This document shows positions 34,201 to 45,701 of a DNA stretch of 64,000 nt, piece by piece. This DNA is from Calliopum simillimum. Its lineage: Eukaryota > Arthropoda > Insecta > Diptera > Lauxaniidae. The DNA lies in assembly GCA_951812925.1 (NCBI GenBank), contig OX638371.1, positions 116,087,124-116,151,123 of the forward strand, given 5' to 3'. The notes beneath the pieces are model-generated. The model saw nothing but the letters and a program-made list of their open reading frames with translations, made no database searches and was not told the origin of the DNA. The first letter of the stretch is position 1. Every line of letters starts with the position of its first letter. The translations under genes and the position numbers were made by a program.

Positions 34201-35905
34201 CCTATTAATATTATAAACAAGAATCCATACCATTTAAAAATCTAACCGAAAAGAAAATAAGTTTGATACCATATTCCAAACAAAGTCATTTGCCTATGAA
34301 ACTATGTATACCATTTTTTTCTGTAGTGCATTTCATATGAAAAAATAATTTAGTAATTAATTTAAAAGTACTATTTCGCAACGGATTAATAAATTTCTCA
34401 CTGCTTAAAGGAAACTTTTAATCACCAGTGCCATTGCTGCTGTGCATTTATATTCTCGTTGCATGTGTTACAATTTTAATTCATAATTTTCTTTAAGTAA
34501 TTTGTGTAATAAAATTTAATATTTACAGGCAACTAAAGTCTACACTGAACAATTGCTAGAATTGCACCGTGGTCAAGGCATGGAAATTTATTGGCGTGAT
34601 AGTTTTACTTGTCCTTCCGAATCTGATTATAAGTTGATGACGGTGCGGAAAACTGGTGGTCTATTTATGCTGGCGATTCGGTTGATGCAGCTCTTTAGCG
34701 ATAACAAGGAAGATTTTTCCAAATTGACGGCAATTTTAGGGTTATATTTTCAAATACGAGATGATTACTGCAATCTGAGTTTAAAAGAGGTGCGTATACA
34801 ATTTTATATTTAACATTTGGACAAAAATATGTAGCTCTGAAAAACAAATCTAGGGCGAATTATAAATTATGCGGTCGACAAATTTACATTAAAAAAGTCA
34901 ATAAAGTTTTTCGAAAAAACTTTAAAAAATACTCGAACAAAAATCGAGTAGTAGCAGAATGCATTGAATAAGTCAAAGGGCATTTAATGGTGTCGAAAAT
35001 GTCGAGAAGTTTAGAAAATGTATGAAAGTAGAAATGCATTGAAAACGAACCCTACTAAAAAATTTCTCATTAGTCGATAGCTATCGTATACAAACTGAAG
35101 GAATAGAAAAGTCGGTATGAATTAAAATGTATAGATTATTTCCTAAAAGTATTAACAAGCAAAGCAACCGATACGATACCTCAAACCGAATAATTTTATC
35201 CAATTTTAAAGCTTCAATATGTCCGCATCTGTTTAGCATGTCAACCATATTAGTTATTGATAAATTTTACAATTTATGATTATCTCATACTCACCAGATC
35301 CATACAAAAAAAAAAAAAAAAAAAAAAAAAAAATAATAAAAAATCAAATATTATATTTTACAAATTTTGTAGTACACAGAAAATAAAAGTTTCGCTGAAG
35401 ATTTGACTGAGGGAAAATTTGGATTTCCTGTAATACATGCAGTACGTTCTCAAATGCATGACAAACAAGTTTTACGTAAGTTTTATATTTTTATCTCTCA
35501 ATTTGTTTTGCTTAATCTTTGAACTACTTGTAGATATTTTGCGTCAGCGTACGCATGATGTCGAGGTCAAAAAGTATTGCATTAACCTGCTGGAGAAATT
35601 GGGCAGCTTCAAATATACACGTGAAGTGTTAGAAACGCTTGACAAGGAAGCAAGGGATGAAGTAAGTTATTATCAACTATTTCAAAATATGACTAAACTT
35701 TTACAATAATTTATGAGAACTTACTTACGGGTCATACCAAATGTTAATATTGAAAATAACGAATGTTTTGTTGTTTAAGGTGGACCGCCTTGGAGTGAAC
35801 CCATACATGGATGCGCTTTTGAATAAACTTTTATCCTGGAAGGTGCCTAATAATCATGAAAATCATTTGGATAATACACAGCAAAGAAAAAATAATTTCA
35901 ATTAA
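31210..35905 (+). CDS. qm: Geranylgeranyl diphosphate synthase (quemao)
   Basis: Seven coding exons: 31210-31275, 31354-31508, 33944-34088, 34529-34789, 35373-35475, 35534-35661, 35780-35905. Phases agree, total 984 nt or 327 residues. The enzyme condenses farnesyl and isopentenyl diphosphate to GGPP, which supplies Rho/Rac/Rab prenylation; in Drosophila it is needed for germ-cell migration and heart formation (family knowledge). Visible motifs are the first Asp-rich motif DDIED at 76-80 followed by NSILRRG, and the second, QIRDDYCNL, with Asp200 and Asp201. The [19 protein letters not shown] block is diagnostic of type III GGPPS. The start has a good CAAAACATGG context. Intron 2 (2.4 kb) holds nothing recognised, and intron 4 contains a run of about 30 A near 35306. 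All catalytic residues expected are intact. Confidence 0.95.
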
Positions 35906-36724
35906 CAACCAAAGAGGCAAAGGAAAGATTTCTGAAATGAAATTCCATTTCTTTTGCTGCTTAAATGATGTCAAACTTAAGATTAGGACTAGGAGATATA
36001 TTTTTAAATCTATTGTATTTCTTTTTTTCAAGACCCATAATGTACTTCCAAACACTTTTTTTTTACTTAAATTCATGCAATTTATAACTTTTTGGAAATT
36101 ATGATTGTTAAGGTATAAGTGAAACATATTGTTAAATTTCTCGTTTGAAATCTTCTCTCTGAAAGTGTTTCGTGTGGCCAAGTTATTGTAAGATACAACT
36201 GAATAAGTGCAGCCTTACTTAAAGAATTTTAGTTTAAATTTTGTTTATGTTAACATAGGATTTGCTGTATTTTTTTGGGGTCGTTTATAAGAAAAAGCAA
36301 AGAGATTTTGTATTTATACTTAAAATAGGAAAAAAGTTCTAATTTGATGAGTTCAAAACTCATAAATAAGATGTGTTTGTTGATGATCTATCTTTTCTCT
36401 TGAAAACAAAGTATGAAATTGAAATGAAAAACTCATTAAACTATTTTTTTTTTTTTTTTTTTTTTGTAATAAATTTTCTTAAATTATACTTAAGCATAAA
36501 CAATTTCTCAATGTACTATTTATCACAAACTCTCAAAGTGTCACTAACTAAGTATTTAATTAAAACTGATTTTAATCTTTTTAAGAAATATTATTTGTGC
36601 TATAAAATATGATCTGATATTGTTTTACGCCTTTTTCACGCTATTAAAACAATTTTTGAGTGTCTTAAATGTAAACTTAAATTGATTAATCTAATTGAAT
36701 TGATGTTTTAAAAACGAAATGTTA

Positions 36725-36730
36725 AATAAA
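36725..36730 (+). promoter_or_regulatory. Candidate poly(A) signal of qm
   Basis: AATAAA about 0.8 kb after the qm stop. Another AATAAA occurs at 36795-36800. Which is used cannot be told from sequence. Confidence 0.35.
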
Positions 36731-37025
36731 ACTTTTTGATGATACAAAATGCACTGCAACTTTTTGCACATACATAGCTCACCACCTGTATAGAAATAAA
36801 TATATTTATTATATAATAATATTGTATTAAAAGTATTTACAAATAAAAAAGAATTTGACATGTCTGAAAATCTTTAAGTGAAAAAAGTTGTATTTTGAAA
36901 TTTATAAACAGAACCGTTCCGTACGTTTGCGGGGTGTCAGTGGGCGAACTTGAGGGCGTGCACATTTTTACGTGCACATAAATAATAAATCCTTGGAGTA
37001 TCGGTACTATAGGCTTTCCGTTTCA

Positions 37026-38055
37026 AGTTAAACTTTTTCTACAGCAAATTAATCTTTTTTCGATTCGAATTAAACTTTCCAAATCATAATAAAACTTTTT
37101 CAAATCAAATTAGTCTTTTTTCCAAATCAAATAAACTTGGTACATCTCTGCACCAGCTTTCGTTATGATACTTGGTACATAGATGAATATTTTGTCTACC
37201 AAACACCTTCTAAAATCTGGAGTGGATTGGAAAAGGGCGTAGCACAGACTTACAAAACTAATTTTTTTATTATATTTTGTACGCTTTATTTTTAAGCTTT
37301 AAGCATATCTTGTCCCATGTGAAATTTTTCGCAGAATATTTTTCTGGAACACTTTAACCTATTATGACAAAGTTTTTTGGAAATAGGGGTCAAAAATACC
37401 CATATCAGCTGGAGATAATGGGTTTAGGTACTCCAAAAAATTTTGCTTGTATGATTATGACCTTTGGGCAACAAAATTTATCCAAAATGAAGTTTTAGGA
37501 TTTTACAATATGGTGAAACTTAGAGAATACATTACTTTTTGTGATCGTAATAAAATATAAACCGTTTCAAGCCCAGATTTTCATAAGACGGCAGTTGAAA
37601 GAATCCTCAGCTCATTTTTTGATACCATCTTTCATATTTTCGCTTTGGCGATAAAATTTCGATTTGTAAGTGTTTAGCGACAGTGATGAAATTTTATAGC
37701 AAATATTTCTGTAATACATACTGACTCAATGTTAACCTGTTTTTGAGATAATTTTTGTACCTTTCTAAGAATGGTAAAACTGAACCATATAGGATGTGTG
37801 TTAAAGTGTTCCACAAAAATATTCCTCATAATATACGTATTCCGCATAGGTTTGCTGAACACATTATACACCTCGGATGTAAAGATCATATAGTTTAACA
37901 TGTGCAGTTAAGTCTAAATTGATTTGGAAAAAGTTTTTTTTTTTTGATTTGGAAAAAGTTTTATTTGATTTGGAAAAACGGAAAGTTAATTTGGTTTGGA
38001 AAAGTTTGATTTGAATCGAAAAAAGAAATTTTGTTGTGAAAAAGATTAAACTTGG
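37026..38055. mobile_element. Element with inverted AAACTTTTTC/CAAATCA arrays
   Basis: The left end (37026-37140) has repeated AAACTTTTTCnnATC and CCAAATCAAAT blocks. The right end (37910-38055) has the complementary GATTTGGAAAAAGTTT several times, plus GATTTGAATCGAAAAAAG matching CTTTTTTCGATTCGAATT. About 770 bp lie between, with one GGGCGTAGC box near 37234. No transposase. Arms made of short subterminal repeats recall foldback-type elements. Confidence 0.5.
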
Positions 38056-38195
38056 AGAACATGATGAGAAAGAGAATTGGTGACTCGCAATGATAGCAAA
38101 CAATTTAAATGATTTGAAAGCTGCTCTTTATTCTATCCCAATAGTAGATAGAAGTACCTATACAGAACAACAATTTAGACTTTGCTCATATTATA

Positions 38196-38336
38196 ATAAG
38201 GGTATTCCTTAAAACGTGTTAACGCGTCGAAATCCTCGTAAACTCGTAAGACTGTCAAAATTCGTATTGATTTTGGCAACTATTACGAGTTTACTAGGTT
38301 TTGGAGGCATTTACACGTTTTAAGGAATACTCTTAT
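38196..38336. mobile_element. 141 bp MITE, AAGGGTATTCCTTAAAA ends
   Basis: ATAAGGGTATTCCTTAAAAC on the left is complementary to GTTTTAAGGAATACTCTTAT on the right, with CTCGTAAACTCGTAA and TTACGAGTTTAC inside. It is the same family as 11995-12258. A further end (GGGTATTCCTTAAAA at 38461) abuts the palindrome at 38475. Confidence 0.65.
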
Positions 38337-38474
38337 ACCCTTATTGACATTAACATATGTGAGTATGTGTTGATTTTATGCACGTTAGGAAATTATAATT
38401 AGAGTATTACTTAAAGCATGTAATTACCTTATAAGCTTGTAATAGCTGTCAAAATAATGAGGGTATTCCTTAAA

Positions 38475-39138
38475 AGTGCAACATTTTTCAAGTCATTGAC
38501 GGTGAACTAAAATCCCTTATAAGGCGTTGAAAGTACTCGCCGAAACAAGTAATTCTGCTAGAGCGTTTTGCAAAGTTGACTCATATAAGGATTTTATGGT
38601 CATTTTTGCGATTTTAAGGCACTAGATGCATTTTTTCGGTTAAGTTTGTTGAGCATTTTTTTTCTTCTATACAATAGCTACAACATTGCTGAAGTCATCA
38701 AAACAATATCTCGGCTCGTTACCGAGACATAGCCATATGAAAAAAATCGAAAAATCGCTCAATATCCAATTTGAGGCAAAAAGTTGCAATTTTCAGCATT
38801 ATAATTAAAATTATCCAGCTGAAAATTGCAACTTTGAGCGATTTTGAGGATTTTGATCGATTTTTCGTTTTTTTTTTTCATATGGCTATGTCTCGGTAAC
38901 GAGCCGAGATATTATTTTGATAACTTCAGCAATGTGGTAGCTATTGTATAGAAGAGAAAAAAAATGCCGAACAAACTTAACCGAAAAAAATTCATCTAGT
39001 GCCTTAAAATCGCAAAAATTACCATAAAATCCTTATATGAGTCAACTTTGCAAAACGCTCTGAGAGATTTACTTGTTTCGGCGAGTACTTCGACGCCTTA
39101 TAACGGATTTTAGCTCACTTTTCATGTGTCGCACTGTG
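38475..39138. mobile_element. Foldback element, about 0.66 kb
   Basis: The arms (38475-38800 and 38815-39138) are nearly identical. ACTCGCCGAAACAAGTAA pairs with TTACTTGTTTCGGCGAGT, ATCTCGGCTCGTTACCGAGA pairs with TCTCGGTAACGAGCCGAGAT, and AAGTTGCAATTTTCAGC pairs with GCTGAAAATTGCAACTT at the tip. The loop is only about 15 nt, so a transcript would fold into a long hairpin. The outermost part (GTGCAACATTTTTCAAGTC against the right arm) is less well matched. Noncoding. Confidence 0.8.
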
Positions 39139-39643
39139 TAATGTAACAAAAATACCTGTTCTTTAATGAGCAATTTAAATCTATCTACGTACAATATGTA
39201 TATATATATATATTTTAGAAGGATATATAAATAAATTCCTTTATACCAATGCATTATAATGCTAGTGTATATATTTATCTAAATATGCGTATAATGCACA
39301 CCATTATAAAAATACCACATAAAGCACATTAACATACAAACTGATTGAAATTAACTAAGTTGTCCCCAGTTTTCGGCTTGCTACACATCCGATTTCGATA
39401 ATTTAATCCCAATTAAATTCTTATAAAGATGTGTGTGTTCTCCCTTCAGGCAAAAAGTTAAATCAAAACATTAATAAAAATAATACACGCTAGCACAGTC
39501 ATGAAACTTTGACGGGGTGGGTTTTATAGGACCGATTTGCATGGCTAACTAATTGGCCATATCTTTGTTGAATCTTGTCCGTCATGTAAAATATGTCACC
39601 GAATTAATTAGATGCGTTTATCGTTGATGCTTGGTGGCGTCAT
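39139..39643. other. 3' flank of the SH2 gene, no gene seen
   Basis: AT-rich DNA with TATATA runs near 39200. Nothing was recognised. Confidence 0.5.
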
Positions 39644-39649
39644 TTTATT
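39644..39649 (-). promoter_or_regulatory. Candidate poly(A) signal of the SH2 gene
   Basis: AATAAA on the minus strand about 180 nt past the stop codon of the SH2 gene. Confidence 0.45.
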
Positions 39650-39830
39650 GACGATAGTCCTGATGTAGTTTCAAACGTTAACAGTATCGCGATATTGTTT
39701 TTATGTCAAATCCGAAGCCATTTTCATTTGATTTGCTTAAAACAGGTGTCTTCTTGGGTGTTAATACTTGCTCTACGTCTTCCTGCATCCCTTTTAGTCA
39801 TCTTACTTGGCTATTCATCCAGGTCGGCAG

Positions 39831-41732
39831 TCACATATTTAGGTCTGACATAATTTTCCGAAAGTCATTTAAGGAGCCGTATGTATCAAAATCATCATCG
39901 AGACCGGTAACTCGTGAGCTGTTATGACTGTTTGGGGGCGCGATATTATTTTTGCTGGGGCGTGGTAAGCTAAGTGGCACAGGTAATAATTCGGGCATCA
40001 CAGAATGATGCGTTATAAGAGCACGCAGCGATGTAAATTCCTTCATAAAGCCCTGAAAGGGGAATTCAAGAAAACCCCTAAGTTAAACTTTTAGTAACTT
40101 CTTAAATATTGGGGCAAACCTTTATTTTGTAACCACGCGGAGTTCTCAGTATTAAGTAGTGGGCTACTTTTGGAGCCGGTGGAGGCACCCGCAACGAAAG
40201 TGCAAAGCAACCTGGCTTTGTGCTACTTTGACGTACTAAAAACGCACCAGGATTCTGCCTCGACAGCACCTCAAGTGAAATCTCCCGCGGTATACCAGCT
40301 TGAAACCATGCGGCTCCCTTTAGTTCATATTGTTCCGAATGACTTAAACAATCAACATGCAATGGAGTTGGTGTTGGAGCTAACATCTTTGGACTGGAGT
40401 TGGCTGTTAAAGAAAAATACATATGGCAAAGTTTCATATAAATCGACATGCCGTACCGCTACTGGTCTCTCGTAGGTATTTTCTTTTAAAGTTAAATTCG
40501 TTATGGTCTTGCAGCCGATGCGTAGAATTCAGCATTGGCAACGCAGTCAAGGATTGTCTGCAGGAATCACCGAACTTGCTTGAAATGATTTTATCAGGTT
40601 CGCAGATAGCCTCATTCACATATCCATCCGATGTCGTTTGTGATGAGCATGAGTTGAGCGATGAGCTGTTGTGGACAAGTGGACGACTGTCTTCAGTGGA
40701 GCGTAAAAGGCCCATACCCATGGTGAGACGTTTAACCTAAAGAGATATTAGAAATGAGATAACAAATTTAATTACATTGGAATATACCTAGCACCTTATC
40801 ATGAATAATAATTCTCAATAATTTTTTCAGATTGCCTTGCAGTCTCCATTCCTGATAAAGCCCATTGCAATCTGAGAAAAAATTCTCGAGAAAATTTATT
40901 CATGATAATGCATTAATTTAGGATCGCTAAACGCAAATTGTTTGCTAGTATGTTGGGTTAATCTAAAGTTTGACTCTTATTTTGGGATATGAACATTGGG
41001 TAGAAAGTATCAAAAAGGTCCCATGTTTCATTTTAACATTTTTTTTTCTTAACTGGAAAAGTCTTTAAAGAAAAAAATAATTAACAAAACGGGAGACTTG
41101 GTGATATCAAAGTACCTCAACCATCTCTGTCGGGCTGCTGAAGCACTACTCAGCCCTTCTCTCTTACGGAAGAAATATAGCGGAGACCCAACGTAGGCAA
41201 ATGAAGAGATGTTATAAATAATCTTAAAGGGAAACATTCTGATGTAATACCAAAAACGGTTTCTCAGGGGGGAGGTGTTTTACTCAGTTTTACGTTTAGG
41301 AGAATCCAACATTACGGGCGCCGGTGACGATCGGGCCTAAGAGCGCAAATACTTTTTCACCCATCATCCGAAAAAGAGAAAAAATATGTTTTATTGCTTT
41401 GGAATCGATCTAGTATTTTCGTATGCTCATATCTTCCACTACACGATTCTCGAAAGCGCAGCATTTTTCACATTGATCACTTCTTTCTGTTGAGTCATAT
41501 GGTTTTTATCTCTGTTAAAATACACCCTTTTGTAGAGTTATTTTTATAGTCAAAAATAATTTGAGATAAGCTGACAAATTCTACTTGAGTTACTAAAATG
41601 AAAATTTGACTCACCAACGGTGGCTTATCTACTAAACGCCTGCAGTTGTTCATTTCCGTCGGTGAGTTATCTTCCTCTGAGCTGGGAGATTGTGGTACTG
41701 GTTGATGCACATCATGATTAGCGTCATTACAG
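39831..41732 (-). CDS. SH2-domain adaptor, Pvrap/RIN-like, C-terminal exons
   Basis: Four coding exons on the minus strand: 41732-41615, 40736-40457, 40403-40120, 40052-39831. Phases agree at each join and give 300 residues to the stop. The intron 40456-40404 is only 53 nt. Exons 1-2 are Ser-rich with no domain (PQSPSSEEDNSPTEMNN). Exon 3 opens the SH2 domain: AAWFQAGIPREISLEVL, then GAFLVRQSS with the phosphotyrosine-binding Arg of FLVR, then ALSLRVPPPAPKVAHYLI. Exon 4 completes it (LITHHSVMPELLPVPLSLP) and adds a tail ending DTYGSLNDFRKIMSDLNM. The SH2 type, with its late LLPVPLSLP, resembles RIN-family and Drosophila Pvrap (CG32406), an adaptor at the PVR receptor. That identity is from memory, so no symbol is given. 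The first base of exon 41732 completes a codon, so at least one more upstream coding exon exists but was not found. Confidence 0.8.
40796..40908. mobile_element. 113 bp MITE in an SH2-gene intron
   Basis: TTATCATGAATAA at 40796 is perfectly complementary to TTATTCATGATAA ending at 40908. Just inside, AATTTTTTCAGATTGC pairs with GCAATCTGAGAAAAAATT. It lies in the intron between 40737 and 41614. Confidence 0.7.
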
Positions 41733-41982
41733 CTAAAAATTTATAAGAGGTTTTATCTTTTTTAAAAGAATATGTGTGGCAGTGCGCATGCAAAGGGCTT
41801 ATTTGAGTGCATATGTTAGAATTTTATGGAACAAATTATATCATAAATTTCCCTTTTAACGAATCGTTTTAGCTGTTTAATAATATGCATAGCATATATG
41901 CATTGAATAGTCTTAACGCCCTTTATGTTGCACTATTCCCGTCATATGTGCCTTTTTCATGAACACCGCCACATAAGATGTA

Positions 41983-42506
41983 TATGGGCAATTCTCAGGA
42001 ACCATTAACCTATATATGTCAAAAGAGTAAGTTGTAATTACTCAAAATAGTAATGATTTTTTGTGAATATTGGCCCGCGCTCATATTGTTCAAACATTAA
42101 CAAGTATGCGGATAAAATTTTTTTGTAGAAATATATGGAACTCGCGCCAATTTATTATTTATTGAATCTTCTCTTCTTAGGAGACTAACAATAAGTTTAA
42201 AAATCTTAATCCTAAATAACATTATTATACATTATTATATAATATATAATTTCATATTAAATGTGTCTCCAGAGCTTATAGGGACATTTGACATTCAAAT
42301 GTAACCTCTGTACATGGTAGTACTTCGAGCTCAAAATTGGCGTGAATTCCATATATTTCTACAAAAAAAATTTTATCCACGTATTTGTTAATGTTTAAAC
42401 AATATGAGCGCGGGCCAATATTCACAAAAAATCATTACTATTTTGAGTAATTACAACTTACTCTTTTGACATATATAGGTTAAAGGTTCCTGAGAATTGC
42501 CCATAT
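41983..42506. mobile_element. Foldback/TIR element with 170 bp arms
   Basis: The left arm 41983-42151 starts ATATGGGCAATTCTCAGG. The right arm 42336-42506 ends CCTGAGAATTGCCCATAT. The arms are nearly identical (ATATGAGCGCGGGCCAATAT in one orientation, ATATTGGCCCGCGCTCATAT in the other). The 184 bp loop is unrelated. Noncoding. Confidence 0.8.
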
Positions 42507-42995
42507 ATTTAAAAATAAACCTACGATAGACTTATTTGAGGAAGTAGTTGAACCGGACGTCTTCCTTGAGTAGGGGATGTATGAGAATGTTCAACCCGTA
42601 GCCGTATGTCTTGCATCTTAAAAGGTTTTAATGTAAACTTCGATTTGGCATAATTTGCATTGCGGTAATGCTGTCATTAAAGAAGAAATAGGAAAATTAA
42701 ATTTAAAAAATTTATACTCTAACGTTGATTTAGTTTTTTTTATTTTGAATCAAATTATAATTTTCACTTTAGTATATCTCATGAACTATGGCTGTTTCAA
42801 TAAATCTTGCGTTAAATGAGTATGTTGTACTCGTTTAAGCCTTCGATAGGTCAGCGGAATAAAAACACAACCATTATTGTGGAAAAAGAAACTAAGTATG
42901 TCCAAAAAACCACATTTATTCACAGCACACAATAATTTCACGTCTTTACTCTACAATAGCTCAAATAATACTGATACATTATACAAATATGAAAA

Positions 42996-43788
42996 TGCAT
43001 TTGAGACTTTCTTTGCGTTATCGACCAAGATTCGACATGGCATCTACGATTTCTATGAAAATTGGTGAAAAGTTAGTATTTGACAAGTACTTATATTACT
43101 CTGGTAAAATGATTTTCTGATCCAATCTTTGGATTCTCCCATATTTGAAAATTTTAGGGGTTTTTTGACCCCTTTATCCAAAAACTTGGTTATAATGGGT
43201 TAAAATATTCCACAAAAAAATGTTAATTAAAATTTCAATAAGGCTCACTGAAAAAAAAATACCGTCCGGAACGTGGCAGCCCTGTATGGTAGCGCACGCG
43301 CACCAACGAATCACGATAAACACAACATTATACAACTTCAAAAATTCATAACTTGATAACCGTAAAACATACCACAATTTTGAGGACTGGAAAATTATTT
43401 TATTAAAATTTCCTTTTAAATAAAAATATTTAAAAAAAAAAAAATAAAAAGGGTGCTCCAAGCTCCAAAATGGCTTTGAAAACGGAAAAAGGTTTTTTTC
43501 GACCAAAAATAATTTTTTTTTTCAGTGTATTTTTTTTTTTTTCAAAAGCTCATACTTTTTTATAAAAAAAATCGGTTAAAAAGCCGAGAAGCTATAAATT
43601 TTCAAATATATGAGTATCCAAAGGTTGGATCGAACTTCATATGGCCGCCATCTTGAAAATTTTCGGAATTTCAGAAAATCATTTTACCAAAGTAATATGT
43701 GTGTCATATACTAACTTTTTACCAATTTTCAGAGAAATCGGAGATGGCAAATCGAATCTTGGTGGATAATGCAAAGAAAGTCTCATAT
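42996..43788. mobile_element. Foldback element with diverged arms of about 170-200 bp
   Basis: TTGAGACTTTCTTTGCGTTA at 43001 pairs with AATGCAAAGAAAGTCTCA near 43768, and GGTAAAATGATTTTCTGA pairs with TCAGAAAATCATTTTACC. Arms run to about 43163 and from about 43585. The inner 420 bp is AT-rich and contains GGAACGTGGCAGCCC near 43269. Noncoding. Confidence 0.65.
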
Positions 43789-45222
43789 GGTTGATTCTCT
43801 GAGTAATACTCGTATACAAGGTGTATACGTTAAGTACCTATGGAAAAGATTTGGCCGTCTTCAATTGTTAATTAATTTGATTTGTTCGAACTTTGAATAT
43901 TTTTACTATTTGACTTGAAAGCAATTCAAATTTGATTATCCTTCTGACATTGTCTCGTGTTCAACAGACCTGAGCACTTCTCATACGATATTTCTATTAT
44001 AAAAAAGAACATTTTATTCTCATATTCCCATGAGTTTTAAATTTCAAACCAGTTTTGCTCGCCGGTATCATCATTGTCTGCATAGCTCTGATTGATACAA
44101 ACGCAATGTCCTGAGCAATGAAATCATGTTGACCGTTGGATAATTATTGTTGCTGTCATTTCAACAAGTCATCAACATTAATAACCGACAAGTTTCGACA
44201 ATCTGCGATTAACGAACATCACATCGTGGGGGGCATGTGACTTGTGCGCCCAGTCCACTAAGTTAACAATTGCGAGTGTAATTTGGATTAAAAAAAAAAG
44301 GAAGAACTTAACGGAAGAATATGAATGCAATTTATTTAGTAAAAGTACCGCCCATTGGGCTTCAGTATTGATGATGATCTGATGTGTTCAAGATGCATAA
44401 GCAACATCATTGCGATCCAATTTCTAATGGTTAATTGACTTAAACTTTGTTAGCAAATATTTTTTGTCTCTTCTAACTAGAGTCTGCTTTTGGCTTTGGC
44501 CTGATCATATATATAAGTTTCTAATTGATAGTTTCATGCAACATACTATGCCACAAATATGAATTCTCTTCTTCTTGTAATGCAGTTTCTGCAGCTTCTG
44601 TTTCATGGCCAAAACAACAGGCGTACAGACAAAGCACAAGACACAATAAATACAAAGTACGAAGTTGTAAGAAAATCTATCGTCAGCCATTTCAACAAAA
44701 TCAGCAACAGAGTCATCATCATCTTCATCGGTGTTTTCCACACGCAGCATGCAACCAACCAACCATTTTCATGCTGTTTCTCGTTCTCTATTTTCTTTCT
44801 ACTCCCTTTCTGGCACTAAAAACGTGAGCGTACGTACAGTCACCTGAGATGTAGCAATTTCAACAACTCATCATTTCAGATCGTCCCCGGTAGTGACCAT
44901 GTCTAAATAGCGTGTTGATCTTGTACTTAAGTAGATGGTGTTAAACAAATTCTAATGTACATTTTGGACGGTGATTTCAATGATTTAACTCGAAATGTGT
45001 GAAATGTAGTCATTCTATTAAGCCAATTTTAAAAAAATGTAATATTGGTAGAAAGCGAGCGTGAGTTGTTACTTAACAGTGTATTTATTCAACATTTTAT
45101 TGTGTGAAAGTGGCACTTTTTTTGATAGAAAAGCTTTTTAGCTGGGCGTTTGAGAAGCAATTTAATTCAGACTCTAAAATTAAATCCCAAAAATCTTAAT
45201 TTTTAGAAAAAAAAAAAAAAAA
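43789..45222. other. Mostly non-repetitive DNA, no gene assigned
   Basis: Composition at 44030-44880 is less AT-rich and lacks obvious repeats. A minus-strand frame at 44505-44762 includes an acidic run (DEDDDD) followed by FVEMADDRFSY, but the acid run stems from a GAT triplet repeat and no splice border or family supports it. The region could hold regulatory DNA or an upstream exon of the SH2 gene. Confidence 0.35.
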
Positions 45223-45701
45223 ACGGTGCTGTTCTGAGAATTTAATTGACGATAACAGCACCCTTCTGCCGTTATTATATATTATGAAAGCCTATACAAT
45301 TCTCATATTTTGGTGAATTTTTAAAAAAATCGTTAGAGCTGTTTTTGAAAAAATGCCAAAAAAACCGTTAAAATTAGAATGAACAAAAAGTTGTGAGTTG
45401 ACAAACAAAAATTAAATTTTTATCATTATTTTAACAAATAATGATTATTATGCTTATTTATTATAAAAGCATATTAAATTCTGAAGAATATAAGACTAAG
45501 TAGAAAAAAATCGATGGACCGGTTTTCGAATTGCAAAAAAACGTTAATATTTGAATGAAAAAAAAATATTTTTAATAGATATATGAAAACTAAATTTTAC
45601 CCATTATTGTAACGAATAATGAAAAATATAAATATACACACATATTAAATATACATCATGTATATTTTGTATAGTATAAAAAATTATTCCAACTCCCTTA
45701 A

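Noticed and set aside
40170..40740. Plus-strand frames over the SH2 exons
   Set aside because: They are antisense to exons with an intact FLVR SH2 motif and in-phase splice borders.
44505..44762. Minus-strand frame with DEDDDDSVADFVEMADD as a possible exon of the SH2 gene
   Set aside because: The acid run comes from a GAT triplet repeat, no donor in the required phase was identified, and the rest of the frame is not protein-like.
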